From the NCBI RefSeq assembly GCF_021654575.1, contig NZ_AP024488.1, forward strand, positions 5,793,501-5,857,500: DNA of 64,000 bases. Reading direction: 5' to 3'. Positions 1-8,804 of this stretch are shown here, one piece after another (positions within the stretch are counted from its first letter, which is position 1; every line of letters starts with the position of its first letter). The stretch comes from Desulfoluna limicola. GTDB lineage: Bacteria > Desulfobacterota > Desulfobacteria > Desulfobacterales > Desulfolunaceae. The notes under the pieces were generated by a model. The model worked only from the letters and a program-made list of their open reading frames with translations. It had not been told where the DNA came from and did no database searches. A program made the translations under genes and the position numbers.

Positions 1-76
1 CTGATGGCTTCTGGTGGGCCACCTTGAAAGCTGGTTGCGTCTTGCCCCTCGTCCTTCGGGGAAAAGCACATCCGCC
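1..76 (+). repeat. Structured intergenic repeat, copy R1
   Basis: Partial copy of the dispersed three-hairpin element. The first hairpin (GGTGGGCCACC) is followed by TTGAAAGC and then the conserved CCTCGTCCTTCGGGG hairpin. The gene-facing edge is degenerate and lies at the window start. A weaker fragment of the first hairpin is visible near 144-168. Confidence 0.6.
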
Positions 77-723
77 TTCCGTTGGATGTGGATCCGGAAA
101 GGGTGTATTAAGGCTTGTTTGCTCGAATTTTCAAGGTCTTGGGCTTCGGGTGGGCCATCTTGAAGCACAAGCTGGGTCGTAACGAGCTGGGCTTGATACA
201 TAGTTTTTGAAGCACCAATCGCATTCATCGCCGAGGTTGCACGCCTTATGGCTCTGGTTTAACGAGTCAGCCGCTTCCTGTTCTCCCAAGCCCCAGCGGA
301 GCTGAGAGAAGGGGACCCGGCAGGCGGAACGTTTTTCCGGAAAATTTTTTTAAAAAGCGACCCGCCGGCCCCATGGCTGAAGGGTACCCCAATTCCATGG
401 GGAATCGAAAAAATGAGGTTCCATGCCTTGACAAAAGGGTGGTGGGAACTTAGTTTGAACCGTGATTCAATATTCAGTCGGTCGGATGCTGTCCCTGTTT
501 TGCACGAGACGGGGGCTTTGCGGTATGGCGTTGGTCTGTTGAGTTTTGTTTGCTTTAAGTGTCTCTATTTTCGAGGTTTGTCATGCCTGAGGCTGGCTTG
601 GTGTTGCAGCGTCCATGGTGGCGTGTGTGAATGTATGAAATGAACCGGCGTTCAAATTGGCGTCGCGTACGGTATTTCTCAAGTGCAAATGAGATATCGA
701 TATCCACAATCGGAGGTGAGGAC
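77..723. other. Non-coding leader region before the efflux operon
   Basis: I see no convincing gene here. A GC-rich inverted segment near 310-375 contains AAAAAGCGACCCGCC, also present at 30105-30119. A perfect 12-bp palindrome GATATCGATATC at 693-704 lies just before the regulator start and is a candidate TetR-type operator (inference). A 76-codon reading frame at 413-643 has no recognisable family or convincing ribosome site. Confidence 0.5.
693..704. promoter_or_regulatory. Candidate operator palindrome of the TetR regulator
   Basis: GATATCGATATC is a perfect palindrome 20 bp upstream of the GTG start of the TetR-family gene. TetR proteins commonly bind palindromes near their own promoter. 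Assignment is by position only, and the site is short. Confidence 0.3.
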
Positions 724-1308
724 GTGGCAGTTAGTGTTGATAAAGAGCGGGCCATTCACAAGGCCGCCATTCAGGTCATCAGTGAATATGGCTTTCACAA
801 AGCCAAGATGGCCAAGATCGCCGAGGTGGCCGGGGTGAGTTCAGGCAGTCTCTATACCTATTACAGCGACAAAGACCATATTCTGGACCGCATTTTCGAA
901 GTGCTCTGGAGGCAAGACTGGGGCGGGTTGGTGCCCCTGGCAGAACGAGAGGATCTGAGCCCGCTGGAGAAGCTGGAGGCGGCCATTGATCTGATCTTTG
1001 ACGTGCTGACCGGCGACAGGCATTTGATCATTGTGTTCGCCAATGAGTTCAACAACTTCATGAAGAACAAAGAGGTGAGTTTTTCTCGTCACTACAACGA
1101 ATTTCTGGGGGCGTTTCTCTCCATTCTGGAAGACGGCCAGGCTCAAGGGGTGTTGAACCCTCACATCCCGGCCTCAGTGATCTGCAATTTTATTCTGGGG
1201 GGCATCAGAAAATCCCTTTATGAACGGGTCACGAGTGATCAGCCCAACGACTGGTCCACCCTGCGGACCCACATTAAGGCCATGATTCGAAGGGGGGTGC
1301 TGGCGTGA
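724..1308 (+). CDS. TetR/AcrR-family transcriptional regulator
   Basis: Predicted cytoplasmic repressor of 194 aa. The N-terminal helix-turn-helix lies at about residues 28-47 (KMAKIAEVAGVSSGSLYTYY), the typical TetR recognition segment, followed by an all-helical ligand domain. I chose the GTG at 724 because GGAGGTGA sits 5 nt upstream. The frame stays open back to 631, but that extension has no ribosome site and does not resemble the family. The stop overlaps the start of the TolC-like gene, so it heads an efflux operon, which it probably controls in response to an unknown ligand. Confidence 0.85.
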   Translation: MAVSVDKERAIHKAAIQVISEYGFHKAKMAKIAEVAGVSSGSLYTYYSDKDHILDRIFEVLWRQDWGGLVPLAEREDLSPLEKLEAAIDLIFDVLTGDRHLIIVFANEFNNFMKNKEVSFSRHYNEFLGAFLSILEDGQAQGVLNPHIPASVICNFILGGIRKSLYERVTSDQPNDWSTLRTHIKAMIRRGVLA

Positions 1309-2714
1309 TGTGCAGGACAAAGAGGGGGGGCACCATTGCCATGGCGCTTATGTTCATGTTTTTTTTAACCACACAAGCGACCCTGGCCGGAGAGCTTACC
1401 CTGGATGAGGCTCTCTCCCGAATGGAGACGGCCAACGACACCCTTGCAGCGGCCCGGCAGGCCAAGTCCGTGACCGAACATGAAAAGGATGCCGCCTTCG
1501 GGCTCTACCTTCCCAAGGTGGAAGCTTCCGCCCGCTGGACACGGATTGACGATCCCATTGAGATAGATCTCTCACAGATGAAGGATGCCATGGGGCTTTT
1601 TCATGGGACCGATCCCCGCTTTGGGTATCTTCCCGAATTCACCATGGAGGTCCAGGACGACACCTTTGTGAAGGGGCGCATCACGGCGTCCATGCCCCTG
1701 TATGCCGGAGGCCGGATTCAGGCGGCTAACACGGCGGCCTCATCCCGGGTCTCCGAGGCGGGAGCCCAGGTTCAGGAGACGAGTCAGCGACTGATGCGCG
1801 AGATGGTGTCGCGTTACTACGGCCTTCGTTTTGCCGGGAAGGTGGTGGAGGTTCGTGAAGCCTATCTCGCCGGGATGGAACGCCATCTTTCAGAGGCAAA
1901 GCAGCTGGAAGCCAGTGGCATGATCTCCCGCTCCGAGCGGCTTCACGCGGAGGTGGCACGGGCCGAGGCGGATCGCGTTCTGAAGCGGTCCATGCGCGAT
2001 CAGGCCATAGCCGACACAGCCCTTGCCAACCTCCTGGCCGTGGGGGAAGGCGATCATGACAAGACCACGCCGGTCTCCCCCCTTTTTCTCTCGCGTGAAA
2101 TCGAACCCCTGGAACACTTCACATCCGCTGCCCTTCGGTTGAGCCCGCTTCTTCGCCGCATCGATGAAAAAGGGGTGCAGGCCGAAGCCGGGGTGAAGGC
2201 GGAGACGGGAACCCTGCTTCCGAAAGTGTACCTGTTTGCCACAAAGGAGATGCTTACCGAGGACCTGACCCTCCTGGAGCCCGAATGGGCGGCCGGCGTG
2301 GGGGTGGAGGTTCCCCTGTTCGAAGGGCTGTCATCGGTGAACCGTCTTCGGGCGGCCCGGGCCAGAAAAGCCCAGGTGGGGCATCTTTCCGTTCAGGCAA
2401 GGAAGGACATCGCCACCTTGACGGAGAAGCTCTATCACGAGGTGGTGGCCCAGGTGGAGCAGTACGACGCATTGAAGACCTCCCTTACCCTTGCCGAAGA
2501 AGCCGTACGGGTGCAGACCCGTGCCTTTGAAGAGGGGTACGCCACGTCGCTGGATGTGGTGGATGCCCGGCTTACGCAGTCCGGGGTGGAAATCAAGCAG
2601 CTCAAGGCTGTTTACGACTACGATGTGGCCCTTGCCCGCCTTTTGGAAACAGCAGGGCTTACAACGGAATTTCATACCTATCGCAATGAAAAGACGCAGG
2701 AGGTGACCTTCTGA
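1305..2714 (+). CDS. TolC-family outer membrane efflux protein
   Basis: Outer-membrane channel of a tripartite exporter, 469 aa. A signal peptide is visible (hydrophobic MALMFMFFLTTQATLAG), followed by the repeated helical OEP architecture (LTLDEALSRMETAN; later SVNRLRAARARK and the ...EEGYATSLDVVDARLT motif typical of the second OEP repeat). It starts with GTG at 1305 or ATG at 1308, overlapping the regulator stop, and ends one base before the adaptor ATG. Length is normal for the family. Substrate unknown. Confidence 0.88.
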   Translation: MMCRTKRGGTIAMALMFMFFLTTQATLAGELTLDEALSRMETANDTLAAARQAKSVTEHEKDAAFGLYLPKVEASARWTRIDDPIEIDLSQMKDAMGLFHGTDPRFGYLPEFTMEVQDDTFVKGRITASMPLYAGGRIQAANTAASSRVSEAGAQVQETSQRLMREMVSRYYGLRFAGKVVEVREAYLAGMERHLSEAKQLEASGMISRSERLHAEVARAEADRVLKRSMRDQAIADTALANLLAVGEGDHDKTTPVSPLFLSREIEPLEHFTSAALRLSPLLRRIDEKGVQAEAGVKAETGTLLPKVYLFATKEMLTEDLTLLEPEWAAGVGVEVPLFEGLSSVNRLRAARARKAQVGHLSVQARKDIATLTEKLYHEVVAQVEQYDALKTSLTLAEEAVRVQTRAFEEGYATSLDVVDARLTQSGVEIKQLKAVYDYDVALARLLETAGLTTEFHTYRNEKTQEVTF

Positions 2715-3700
2715 TGAACAAACAATACACGGCAATGATCTTGGTTCTGGTGGTTCTGGCGGTGGCTGGTTCGGCGGCATGGCTTCTGTCTATGAGCCCT
2801 GCGCCCCTGGTGGTGCAGGGGGAGGTGGACGCCACCCGTATCGATGTGGCTTCCAAGGTGGCGGGGCGGGTCTCCGAGGTGTATGTCTCCCGGGGAAGCC
2901 GGGTGGAAAAGGGGCAGCCCCTTTTTGTCATCGACAGCCCGGAAGTAAGGGCCAAGATGAGGCAGGCCCAGGCCGCTGTGAAGGGGGCGAACGCCCAGCT
3001 TACAAAGGCAAATCACGGGGCGAGGGAAGAGACGGTTCGGGCGGCGCGTAATATCTGGCACCAGACAGAGGCCGTGCTTGAACTGGCCCGGAAGACCCAT
3101 GCCCGCGTCGAAAAACTCCACGCAGACGGCGTGCTTCCCGCGCAGAAGTTGGACGAGGCCGTGGCCAAACTGGAAGCAGCCCGCCAGGGGGCTGAGGCGG
3201 CACGCGCGGCGTATGAGATGGCAGATAACGGGGCGCGAGAAGAGGACAAGGAGGCCGCCCGGGCCCTTGTGGGCAAGGCTGCGGGAGCCCTTGCGGAGGT
3301 GGAGGCCTGGGAGGAAGAGACACGTCTTCTGGCGCCTCGGGCCGCAGAGGTCTCGGATATCGTGGTGGACCCGGGTGAGTTGGCTGCCACTGGGTGTCCT
3401 GTGGTCACCCTGGTGGACCTCTCGGACGTGTGGGTTACCTTCAATTTGCGCGAGGATCTCCTGGCAAAGATCCGCATGGGGAGCCTCCTGTATGCCCGGA
3501 TTCCCGCTCTGGGAAACAAGGAGGTGGTGCTGAGGGTGAATCACATTGCGGCGTTGGGGGCCTTTGCGACCTGGCACGCCACAAAGGCCACGGGGGATTT
3601 CGATATGAAGACCTTCGAGGTGCGTGCCGTGCCCCAGGAGGCGGTGGACGGGCTCCGTCCCGGCATGAGTGCCGTCGTAAACTGGGGTATGGGAAGCTGA
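2714..3700 (+). CDS. HlyD-family periplasmic adaptor (membrane fusion protein)
   Basis: Periplasmic adaptor linking inner-membrane permeases to the TolC-like channel, 328 aa. One N-terminal membrane anchor (about residues 8-27) is followed by a biotinyl-lipoyl-like half-motif (VASKVAGRVSEVYVSRGSRV), a long Ala/Glu-rich coiled-coil hairpin (about 80-200), then the beta-barrel region (VTFNLREDLLAKI). The arrangement resembles YbhG/YhiI-type adaptors that serve ABC-2 exporters. It overlaps the preceding stop (TGATG) and is followed immediately by the first permease. Confidence 0.87.
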   Translation: MNKQYTAMILVLVVLAVAGSAAWLLSMSPAPLVVQGEVDATRIDVASKVAGRVSEVYVSRGSRVEKGQPLFVIDSPEVRAKMRQAQAAVKGANAQLTKANHGAREETVRAARNIWHQTEAVLELARKTHARVEKLHADGVLPAQKLDEAVAKLEAARQGAEAARAAYEMADNGAREEDKEAARALVGKAAGALAEVEAWEEETRLLAPRAAEVSDIVVDPGELAATGCPVVTLVDLSDVWVTFNLREDLLAKIRMGSLLYARIPALGNKEVVLRVNHIAALGAFATWHATKATGDFDMKTFEVRAVPQEAVDGLRPGMSAVVNWGMGS

Positions 3701-3701
3701 C

Positions 3702-4892
3702 ATGGATCGCATGAATATTCTTTTACGGGTGGTGCGGCGTGAGCTGGGCGCCGTTGCCTCCAGCAGGTTGATGCTTCTGCTCAGTGTGGTGCTGCCCCTT
3801 TTTGCCATGGCTCTGTTCACCGTCATGTTTCGCCAGAGCGTTCCCGAGAATTTGCCGGTGGCCGTGTGCGATTTGGATCGAACAGGCCTTTCCCGATCTA
3901 TCACCCGAATGGTTGAGGCCACCCCGGCCATGGGGGTGGTGCCGGTGGATGATCTGGCCGAGGGGCGAAGGGCCGTTCTGGCAGGTAAAGCCTACGGCCT
4001 TCTCGTGCTTCCGGAGCATATGGAGCGAGAGGTGCTGGCCGGTCGGGCCCCGGTATCCAGATTTTATATCAACAACCAGATCATGCTGCCTGCAGGGGTG
4101 ATCAAGCGGGCCATGATGAAGGTTTATGGCAGTGTCTCGGCTGGGGTGAAACTGGGTGTGAGCCGTGGCCAAGGGGTACCGGACGTTCGTGCCCGGGAAA
4201 GGGCGGCGGGCATTCATATCGCCTCCCGCACCCTGTTTAACCCGAACCTTGATTATCGGTGGTACCTGCATGCGGCCATCTGCCCTTTTCTTCTGAAGAT
4301 CTTTATCATGTGTGCCACGGTCTGGAGTGTGGGAGGGGAGATTAAGAGAGGGCGAGTGTCCATGTGGCTTGATACCGCCCAGGGGCGGGTACACCTGGCC
4401 CTTTTGGGGAAGCTGGCTCCTCTGACCCTTTGGTTTACCCTGCTCACATGGGCCATGCTGGCCCTCATCTTTGGGGTGATGGAAATGCCGGTTCCTGACA
4501 AGATGGGGGCACTCATGGGAGGCTCTTTTCTCTTTGTCGTGGCCTGTCAGGCTGTGGCTCTGTCTCTGGTGGCGTTTACCGGCGAGTTGACCAAGGCGGT
4601 GAGTCTGACAAGCTTTTACGCGGGGTCAGCCTTTGTCTTTGCCGGGGTCACCTTTCCCAGCTCGGCCATGCCCCTTGCCGCTCGCATCTGGCACAACCTT
4701 CTGCCGTTGAGTTACATGGTGCAACTGATGAACGAACAGGCTTTAAAAAGGCTGGCACCCATAGAGTCCCTTGGGGCCCTGGGGGCGCTTCTTGCCATTG
4801 CTCTGGTCTGCGGTGGGGTGGCATGGGTGAAGTTGTCCGGCAAGGTGGGCAGCATCTATTCTGAATTGAGTGCAGGGGGAGGTGTGGTGTGA
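3702..4892 (+). CDS. ABC-2 type transporter permease (first of pair)
   Basis: Inner-membrane permease of 396 aa with ABC2_membrane_3 architecture: one N-terminal helix (LMLLLSVVLPLFAMALF), a large extracytoplasmic domain starting VAVCDLDRTGLSRSI, then about five C-terminal helices. This matches YbhR/YhhJ-type subunits. The ATG follows the adaptor stop by one base. The end overlaps the GTG start of the second permease, so translational coupling is likely. No ATP-binding subunit is encoded in the operon. Confidence 0.87.
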   Translation: MDRMNILLRVVRRELGAVASSRLMLLLSVVLPLFAMALFTVMFRQSVPENLPVAVCDLDRTGLSRSITRMVEATPAMGVVPVDDLAEGRRAVLAGKAYGLLVLPEHMEREVLAGRAPVSRFYINNQIMLPAGVIKRAMMKVYGSVSAGVKLGVSRGQGVPDVRARERAAGIHIASRTLFNPNLDYRWYLHAAICPFLLKIFIMCATVWSVGGEIKRGRVSMWLDTAQGRVHLALLGKLAPLTLWFTLLTWAMLALIFGVMEMPVPDKMGALMGGSFLFVVACQAVALSLVAFTGELTKAVSLTSFYAGSAFVFAGVTFPSSAMPLAARIWHNLLPLSYMVQLMNEQALKRLAPIESLGALGALLAIALVCGGVAWVKLSGKVGSIYSELSAGGGVV

Positions 4893-6082
4893 ATTGGTTT
4901 CGACTGATCGCAGCCGAATTACGGCTGGCGTTGGGCGACTCAGGAACCCGGTTGCTGTTGTTTGGCTCGGTGATTATCTACGCCTTTTTTTACCCTTATC
5001 CCTACTCACCCGAGGTGCAGACCCACGTGCCCGTGGCCGTGGTGGATCAGGATCACTCCAGCCTCTCACGGCAGCTGATTCGCATGGTGGATACAGGGGA
5101 CAGGGTTCGGGTGGCCACTCGGGCCAGCTCTTTTAAAGAGGCAAAGTCCCTCTGCCGGCTTGGGGGTGTTCAGGGTATTTTACTGGTTCCCGAGGGGTTT
5201 CAGAAAAAAGTGCTCCAGGGGACAAAGGCAGAGGTAGCGCTCTGGAGCGATGCCACCAGTTTTTTTACCTACCGCCAGCTGGCCACCGGGCTTTTGACCA
5301 CGATCAAAACCCTTTCAGCAGGAATTGAAATCAAGCGGTTCCAGGCGACGGGCATGAATGATGAAGAGGCGCTGTCCGCCGTCAACCCTCTGCCCCTGCA
5401 GGTGATTCAGTTATTTAACGCCTCAGGGGGGTATGCCACGTACGTGGTTCCCCTGGTGTTTGCCCTGATTCTCCAGCAGACCCTGCTGATGGGGGTGGGG
5501 ATGGTGGCCGGAGCCCAAAGGGAGGCTGGGGGAAGGGAGTGGTTTTCATCGGGCCCCGGGCTTTCGGGGGCGGTGGTGATGGTCACAGCCAAGCTGGCTG
5601 CTTACCTTCTTCTCTACAGTGGCCACGCCCTGCTCTACTTCGGTGTGCTGCACCGTTTTTATGACTTTGTGCAGAGGGGGGCGGGTCTTGATATGGTCCT
5701 TTTTATGGGGTTGTTTCTCACCCCGGTGATCCTCTTTGCCCTGACCCTGTCGGTGCTGTTTCGCCACAAGGAGACCAGCCTATTTCTGCTGCTTTTTACC
5801 TCCATGCCGGTGATTTTTCTCTCCGGCATCTCCTGGCCCATCGAGGCTCTGCCTGCATGGGTGCGAACGGCATCCCTTGTGATTCCAAGCACCGCAGGTA
5901 TCGACGGGTTTCTTCGCATCTCCACCATGGGAGCCGGGCTGGTGGATATTCAAGCGAATGTGAAGATTCTGGCAGGGCTCTGTCTTGCCTATTTTATGAC
6001 GGCCACATTGGTGTTTTATATACATGGAAGGTCAGAAGGGGAGGGGGATAAGCAGTCTATGCCTCCGGCGGCCAGGGGATGA
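4889..6082 (+). CDS. ABC-2 type transporter permease (second of pair)
   Basis: Second ABC-2 permease, 397 aa, with the same layout as its neighbour: N-terminal helix, VAVVDQDHSSLSRQL soluble segment, then a C-terminal membrane block with the ISWPIEALPAWVR stretch typical of ABC2_membrane_3. It starts with GTG at 4889 within the preceding stop (GTGA). Its last residues, PPAARG and the stop, are read from the intergenic repeat beginning at 6061, so the native C-terminus was probably replaced or extended by the repeat. Confidence 0.87.
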   Translation: MNWFRLIAAELRLALGDSGTRLLLFGSVIIYAFFYPYPYSPEVQTHVPVAVVDQDHSSLSRQLIRMVDTGDRVRVATRASSFKEAKSLCRLGGVQGILLVPEGFQKKVLQGTKAEVALWSDATSFFTYRQLATGLLTTIKTLSAGIEIKRFQATGMNDEEALSAVNPLPLQVIQLFNASGGYATYVVPLVFALILQQTLLMGVGMVAGAQREAGGREWFSSGPGLSGAVVMVTAKLAAYLLLYSGHALLYFGVLHRFYDFVQRGAGLDMVLFMGLFLTPVILFALTLSVLFRHKETSLFLLLFTSMPVIFLSGISWPIEALPAWVRTASLVIPSTAGIDGFLRISTMGAGLVDIQANVKILAGLCLAYFMTATLVFYIHGRSEGEGDKQSMPPAARG

Positions 6083-6162
6083 TCCCCTGGACCCCGGGTT
6101 TGCGAATGCTCCCGACCTTCGTTCCTCAGGTCTGTCACATTCGCTGACGGGCTTCGCCCGGG
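6061..6162 (+). repeat. Structured intergenic repeat, copy R2
   Basis: Complete copy. Edge GCCTCCGGCGG, hairpin A (CCAGGGGAT/ATCCCCTGG), stem B (GCGAATG...CATTCGC) enclosing GACCT-loop-AGGTC, and hairpin C (CGGGCTTCGCCCG). The edge overlaps the 3' end of the permease gene and supplies its stop codon. Confidence 0.9.
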
Positions 6163-6367
6163 AACAACTGACGAGGTTTTCAGGGCGCTTCGTGGTCTCT
6201 GCCTGTTGATGGGGCCCATGGCCCCTGAATCCCGCTTGGCTTTGGCCGGAATAACGCCTCAAACACGCGACATGTTGGTGTGAATCAAGATCTGGAAAGG
6301 AGGCGAGAGGAGAGTGGCATCCCATATTCGCAGTGGGTGTTTTCAAATCGTTTCTTGGCCCGTACGC

Positions 6368-6450
6368 GCCATTTGGTTTTACCCCGAGGAACGAGGGGGA
6401 AAGCCAGATGGCAACCTGCTTTCGAGGTGGCTCACCTCGCCTCCGGAGGC
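6368..6450 (-). repeat. Structured intergenic repeat, copy R3
   Basis: Inverted relative to R2. The CCGGAGGC edge at 6443-6450 faces the tRNA gene. Hairpin A is CGAGGTG/CACCTCG and stem B is built on a GCCAT.../...ATGGC pairing instead of GCGAATG/CATTCGC. The segment 6163-6367 between R2 and R3 shows no gene. Confidence 0.85.
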
Positions 6451-6470
6451 AAGATGCCTCGGGGGGGGCA

Positions 6471-6512
6471 AACAAAAAAAAGCCTGCTGATAATCTATCA
6501 GCAGGCTTTCTT
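6471..6512 (-). terminator. Intrinsic terminator of the tRNA-Ala gene
   Basis: On the minus strand, AGCCTGCTGATA-GAT-TATCAGCAGGCT forms a 12-bp perfect stem followed by a run of eight T. It begins a few bases after the encoded CCA of the tRNA. Confidence 0.85.
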
Positions 6513-6515
6513 GTT

Positions 6516-6591
6516 TGGTGGAGCTGAGGGGGATCGAACCCCTGACCTCATGACTGCCAGTCATGCGCTCTCCCAGCTGAGCTACAGCCCC
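6516..6591 (-). tRNA. tRNA-Ala (anticodon GGC)
   Basis: Complete cloverleaf read on the minus strand. The acceptor GGGGCTG pairs with CAGCTCC, the D arm is GCTCAGCTGGGAGAGC, and the anticodon stem CATGA/TCATG holds loop CTGGCAG (anticodon GGC). The T arm AGGGGTTCGATCCCCCT is followed by discriminator A and an encoded CCA at 6516-6518. It decodes GCC/GCT alanine codons and is transcribed towards the terminator at 6471-6512. Confidence 0.95.
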
Positions 6592-6840
6592 GAAATCGGG
6601 TGAAGGATGTTTTCCCTCGCTGGTACGGGTGCGCTCGTTTGTCGCGATCCGTGGCCCTTACATAGGGAATATTGGGCGGGTCTGTCAATTCCTATTTTTC
6701 AAGAGGCCGCTCTTTGGGGGTGCCGAGGGCACCGATTCCAATGAAATATGCCGCTCTCTCGGCGTGTTGGCACGGATCTGGGCGGCCCCTTTTTTTTGCG
6801 GTCAGGGGCCCCTTTTCCCATGGAAAGGGCCGCTCGGGCA

Positions 6841-7836
6841 TCAGGCCAGGGACTGGGTGACCGATGCCACCGCCTCTTTGGCTTTGGCCCCGATCTCTTC
6901 CATCTCCTCCGGGGTGAGGCAGAGCTCTTTGACTGAGCTTGGGTTAACGCGGCTGTGGGCTCCCGTTGGGTCAGGGCTTTCCATGACCCGCATGGCGATG
7001 ACATCTGCCACATTGATGATGTGGGCCAGGGGGCTGTTGCCGTCATCAGGTGTGTGCTGAAGGCGGATCGCGTCGGTCTGGACCCTGGGGAGGTTCCACT
7101 TCTGGAAGAAGAGGCTGGCGACTTCGGTGTGGGTGAACCCGAAGAGCTCTTGCTCCACATCGCAGAACGTGGCATTGCCCTTTTTTATCGCGTCGTCAAA
7201 GGCTGGCTTGAGCATCCCGATAAAGGGGTCGAGCATGAGCAGGCCGGAGTCATGGATCAACCCCGCGTTGAAGGCATCATTGGCAAGGGTGGGCGCTTTC
7301 AGCTCGGCGATGAGGCGAGACGCGTAGGCACAGGCGAGGCTGTGTTCCCAGATGTGCCGTGACGAGATTCGGTAGCCGGTGAGGTTCTTTCCCAGCATCT
7401 TGGAGGTGCTGACCACGGTGATCAGGTCGGAGATGGCCTGGCTCCCCATGATGGCTGCGGCCTGCTTGACGGTGGAGACAGGGACGCTGAGGCTGTAATA
7501 CGCGGAGTTGGCAATTTTAAGCACGCGTGTGGCAAGGGCCTGATCGGTTTCAATAACTTCACCGATTTCATTGAACCCGCTGGTTCCATCGTTCAAGACC
7601 GCAATGGCTCGGCCCATGACTTCCGGCATGGGGGGGAGAGCTCTGGACTCTTTGACGATTTTTGTGAGCAGGGCTTCGCCTTGAAAGGGGAGGCCGGACG
7701 GGGCTTCTTTTTTTGGCTTTTCAACCACAATGGGGGTTTTGCATCCCGGGCACGGGGTTTCAATCCGTCGTCCATCGGGGATTTTTGCGTCATCTACGTT
7801 ATAGCTTTTGCCGCATCCGCTGCATGTGATTTTCAT
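6841..7836 (-). CDS. HDOD-domain signalling protein with N-terminal zinc ribbon
   Basis: 331 aa cytoplasmic regulator. Residues 1-40 form an MJ0042-type zinc ribbon (CSGCGKSYNVDD...CPGC). About residues 60-265 form an HDOD domain (LPPMPEVMGRAIAVLND, then ALATRVLKIANSAYY, then HSLACAYASRLIAE, then AGLIHDSGLLML), a divergent HD-family fold used in signalling, with no catalytic HD pair required. I start at ATG 7836 because the zinc ribbon begins there; the frame stays open further upstream but overlaps the neighbouring gene. The ribbon resembles that of the receiver-like protein at 17092. Confidence 0.83.
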   Translation of the reverse strand: MKITCSGCGKSYNVDDAKIPDGRRIETPCPGCKTPIVVEKPKKEAPSGLPFQGEALLTKIVKESRALPPMPEVMGRAIAVLNDGTSGFNEIGEVIETDQALATRVLKIANSAYYSLSVPVSTVKQAAAIMGSQAISDLITVVSTSKMLGKNLTGYRISSRHIWEHSLACAYASRLIAELKAPTLANDAFNAGLIHDSGLLMLDPFIGMLKPAFDDAIKKGNATFCDVEQELFGFTHTEVASLFFQKWNLPRVQTDAIRLQHTPDDGNSPLAHIINVADVIAMRVMESPDPTGAHSRVNPSSVKELCLTPEEMEEIGAKAKEAVASVTQSLA

Positions 7837-7987
7837 TGATTCAAAACACTCCAGGCTGATCAAATCATGATGGCGAGGTAAAAAGCCCATGCAACCGCGC
7901 TTTTTCCTCCCGAATGATCGGGGCGTGCGGTGAGGTTGCCGAACAGCCTGTGTGTGAGTGGTCTGTTCTCGACTTTCTGTGGCGCCA

Positions 7988-8743
7988 TCAAAAAAACGTA
8001 ATAATCGTTTTGTTGAACTCCTCCGCTGCTTCGATGGGGGAGAAGTGTCCGCATCCTTTGATAACAGCAAAGGATGTATTCTCTATCTTATCGTTCAAAA
8101 GGTCCCCGTACTTTAGTGGTGTGGAGATATCTTTTTCAGCCGCCAGGATAAGGACCCGGCTTTGGATTTCCGAAAGACGGGGCATGACGTCAAACAGATC
8201 GCACGCCTTCAGGTCGTTTATGGCCGGGGTGTTCTCTTTTTCGGTGGCAGCATCAAGGGCTTTTTTCACTTCCGGTGTTCTGTGGGCGGTGGGGACGGCA
8301 AAGTGAAACAGGGATTGGAGGTAGGCCTCGTAGTTGTTTTCCACGGCATCCAGAATCTCGGGAAGGACCTTCAGGCGCGCCCCCGTGTTAACCAGGATTG
8401 CCTCTGGAAACCGTCCCGGGTGCCCGAGAAGGAGTTCAAGCACCACTGCTCCTCCCATGCTGAGGCCGCAGGGGACGACAGAGGAGAGCTTTGCCGCGTC
8501 CATGAAGTCGAGGATGGCCATGGCCATGTCGGAAACGGTGGGCCGCAAAGGGCCATCACTTTGGTGGTGGCCGGGGAGGTCCAGGGCAAAGGTGTTGAAG
8601 TGGGAGGCGAGGCCGCTTACCTGTGCACTCCAGAAGCGGCTGTTCTGGCCGGCTCCATGGATAAAAAGCAGGTTCTTGAGGCCCGGGTCAGGTTGCTCTT
8701 GCCCGGCAATAAAGCCAAATCCATGTGTGCGTGATGTGATCAT
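7988..8743 (-). CDS. Alpha/beta-fold hydrolase
   Basis: 251 aa soluble hydrolase of the alpha/beta fold. Visible catalytic signature: HGAGQN oxyanion segment near residue 30, nucleophile elbow GLSMGG (Ser near 94), acid in EKDISTP, and catalytic His in GCGHFSPIE near the C-terminus. Substrate cannot be told from sequence; esterase, haloperoxidase-like or C-C hydrolase are all possible. It lies between another alpha/beta hydrolase and the HDOD gene on the same strand. Confidence 0.8.
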   Translation of the reverse strand: MITSRTHGFGFIAGQEQPDPGLKNLLFIHGAGQNSRFWSAQVSGLASHFNTFALDLPGHHQSDGPLRPTVSDMAMAILDFMDAAKLSSVVPCGLSMGGAVVLELLLGHPGRFPEAILVNTGARLKVLPEILDAVENNYEAYLQSLFHFAVPTAHRTPEVKKALDAATEKENTPAINDLKACDLFDVMPRLSEIQSRVLILAAEKDISTPLKYGDLLNDKIENTSFAVIKGCGHFSPIEAAEEFNKTIITFF

Positions 8744-8804
8744 GATGACTCCGGTAACGTCTGTGCACCTGATTAAGTCGGTGCGTTTCAGAATACAGTG
8801 AGGT

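Noticed and set aside
413..643. Possible 76-aa gene upstream of the TetR gene
   Set aside because: No ribosome site and no recognisable domain; composition resembles non-coding sequence.
6061..6450. Structured repeats as plain Rho-independent terminators or REP elements
   Set aside because: There is no consistent T run after the hairpins, and orientation follows gene edges rather than transcription direction. REP-type GTAG heads and RAYT transposases are not seen. A terminator role in addition is not excluded.
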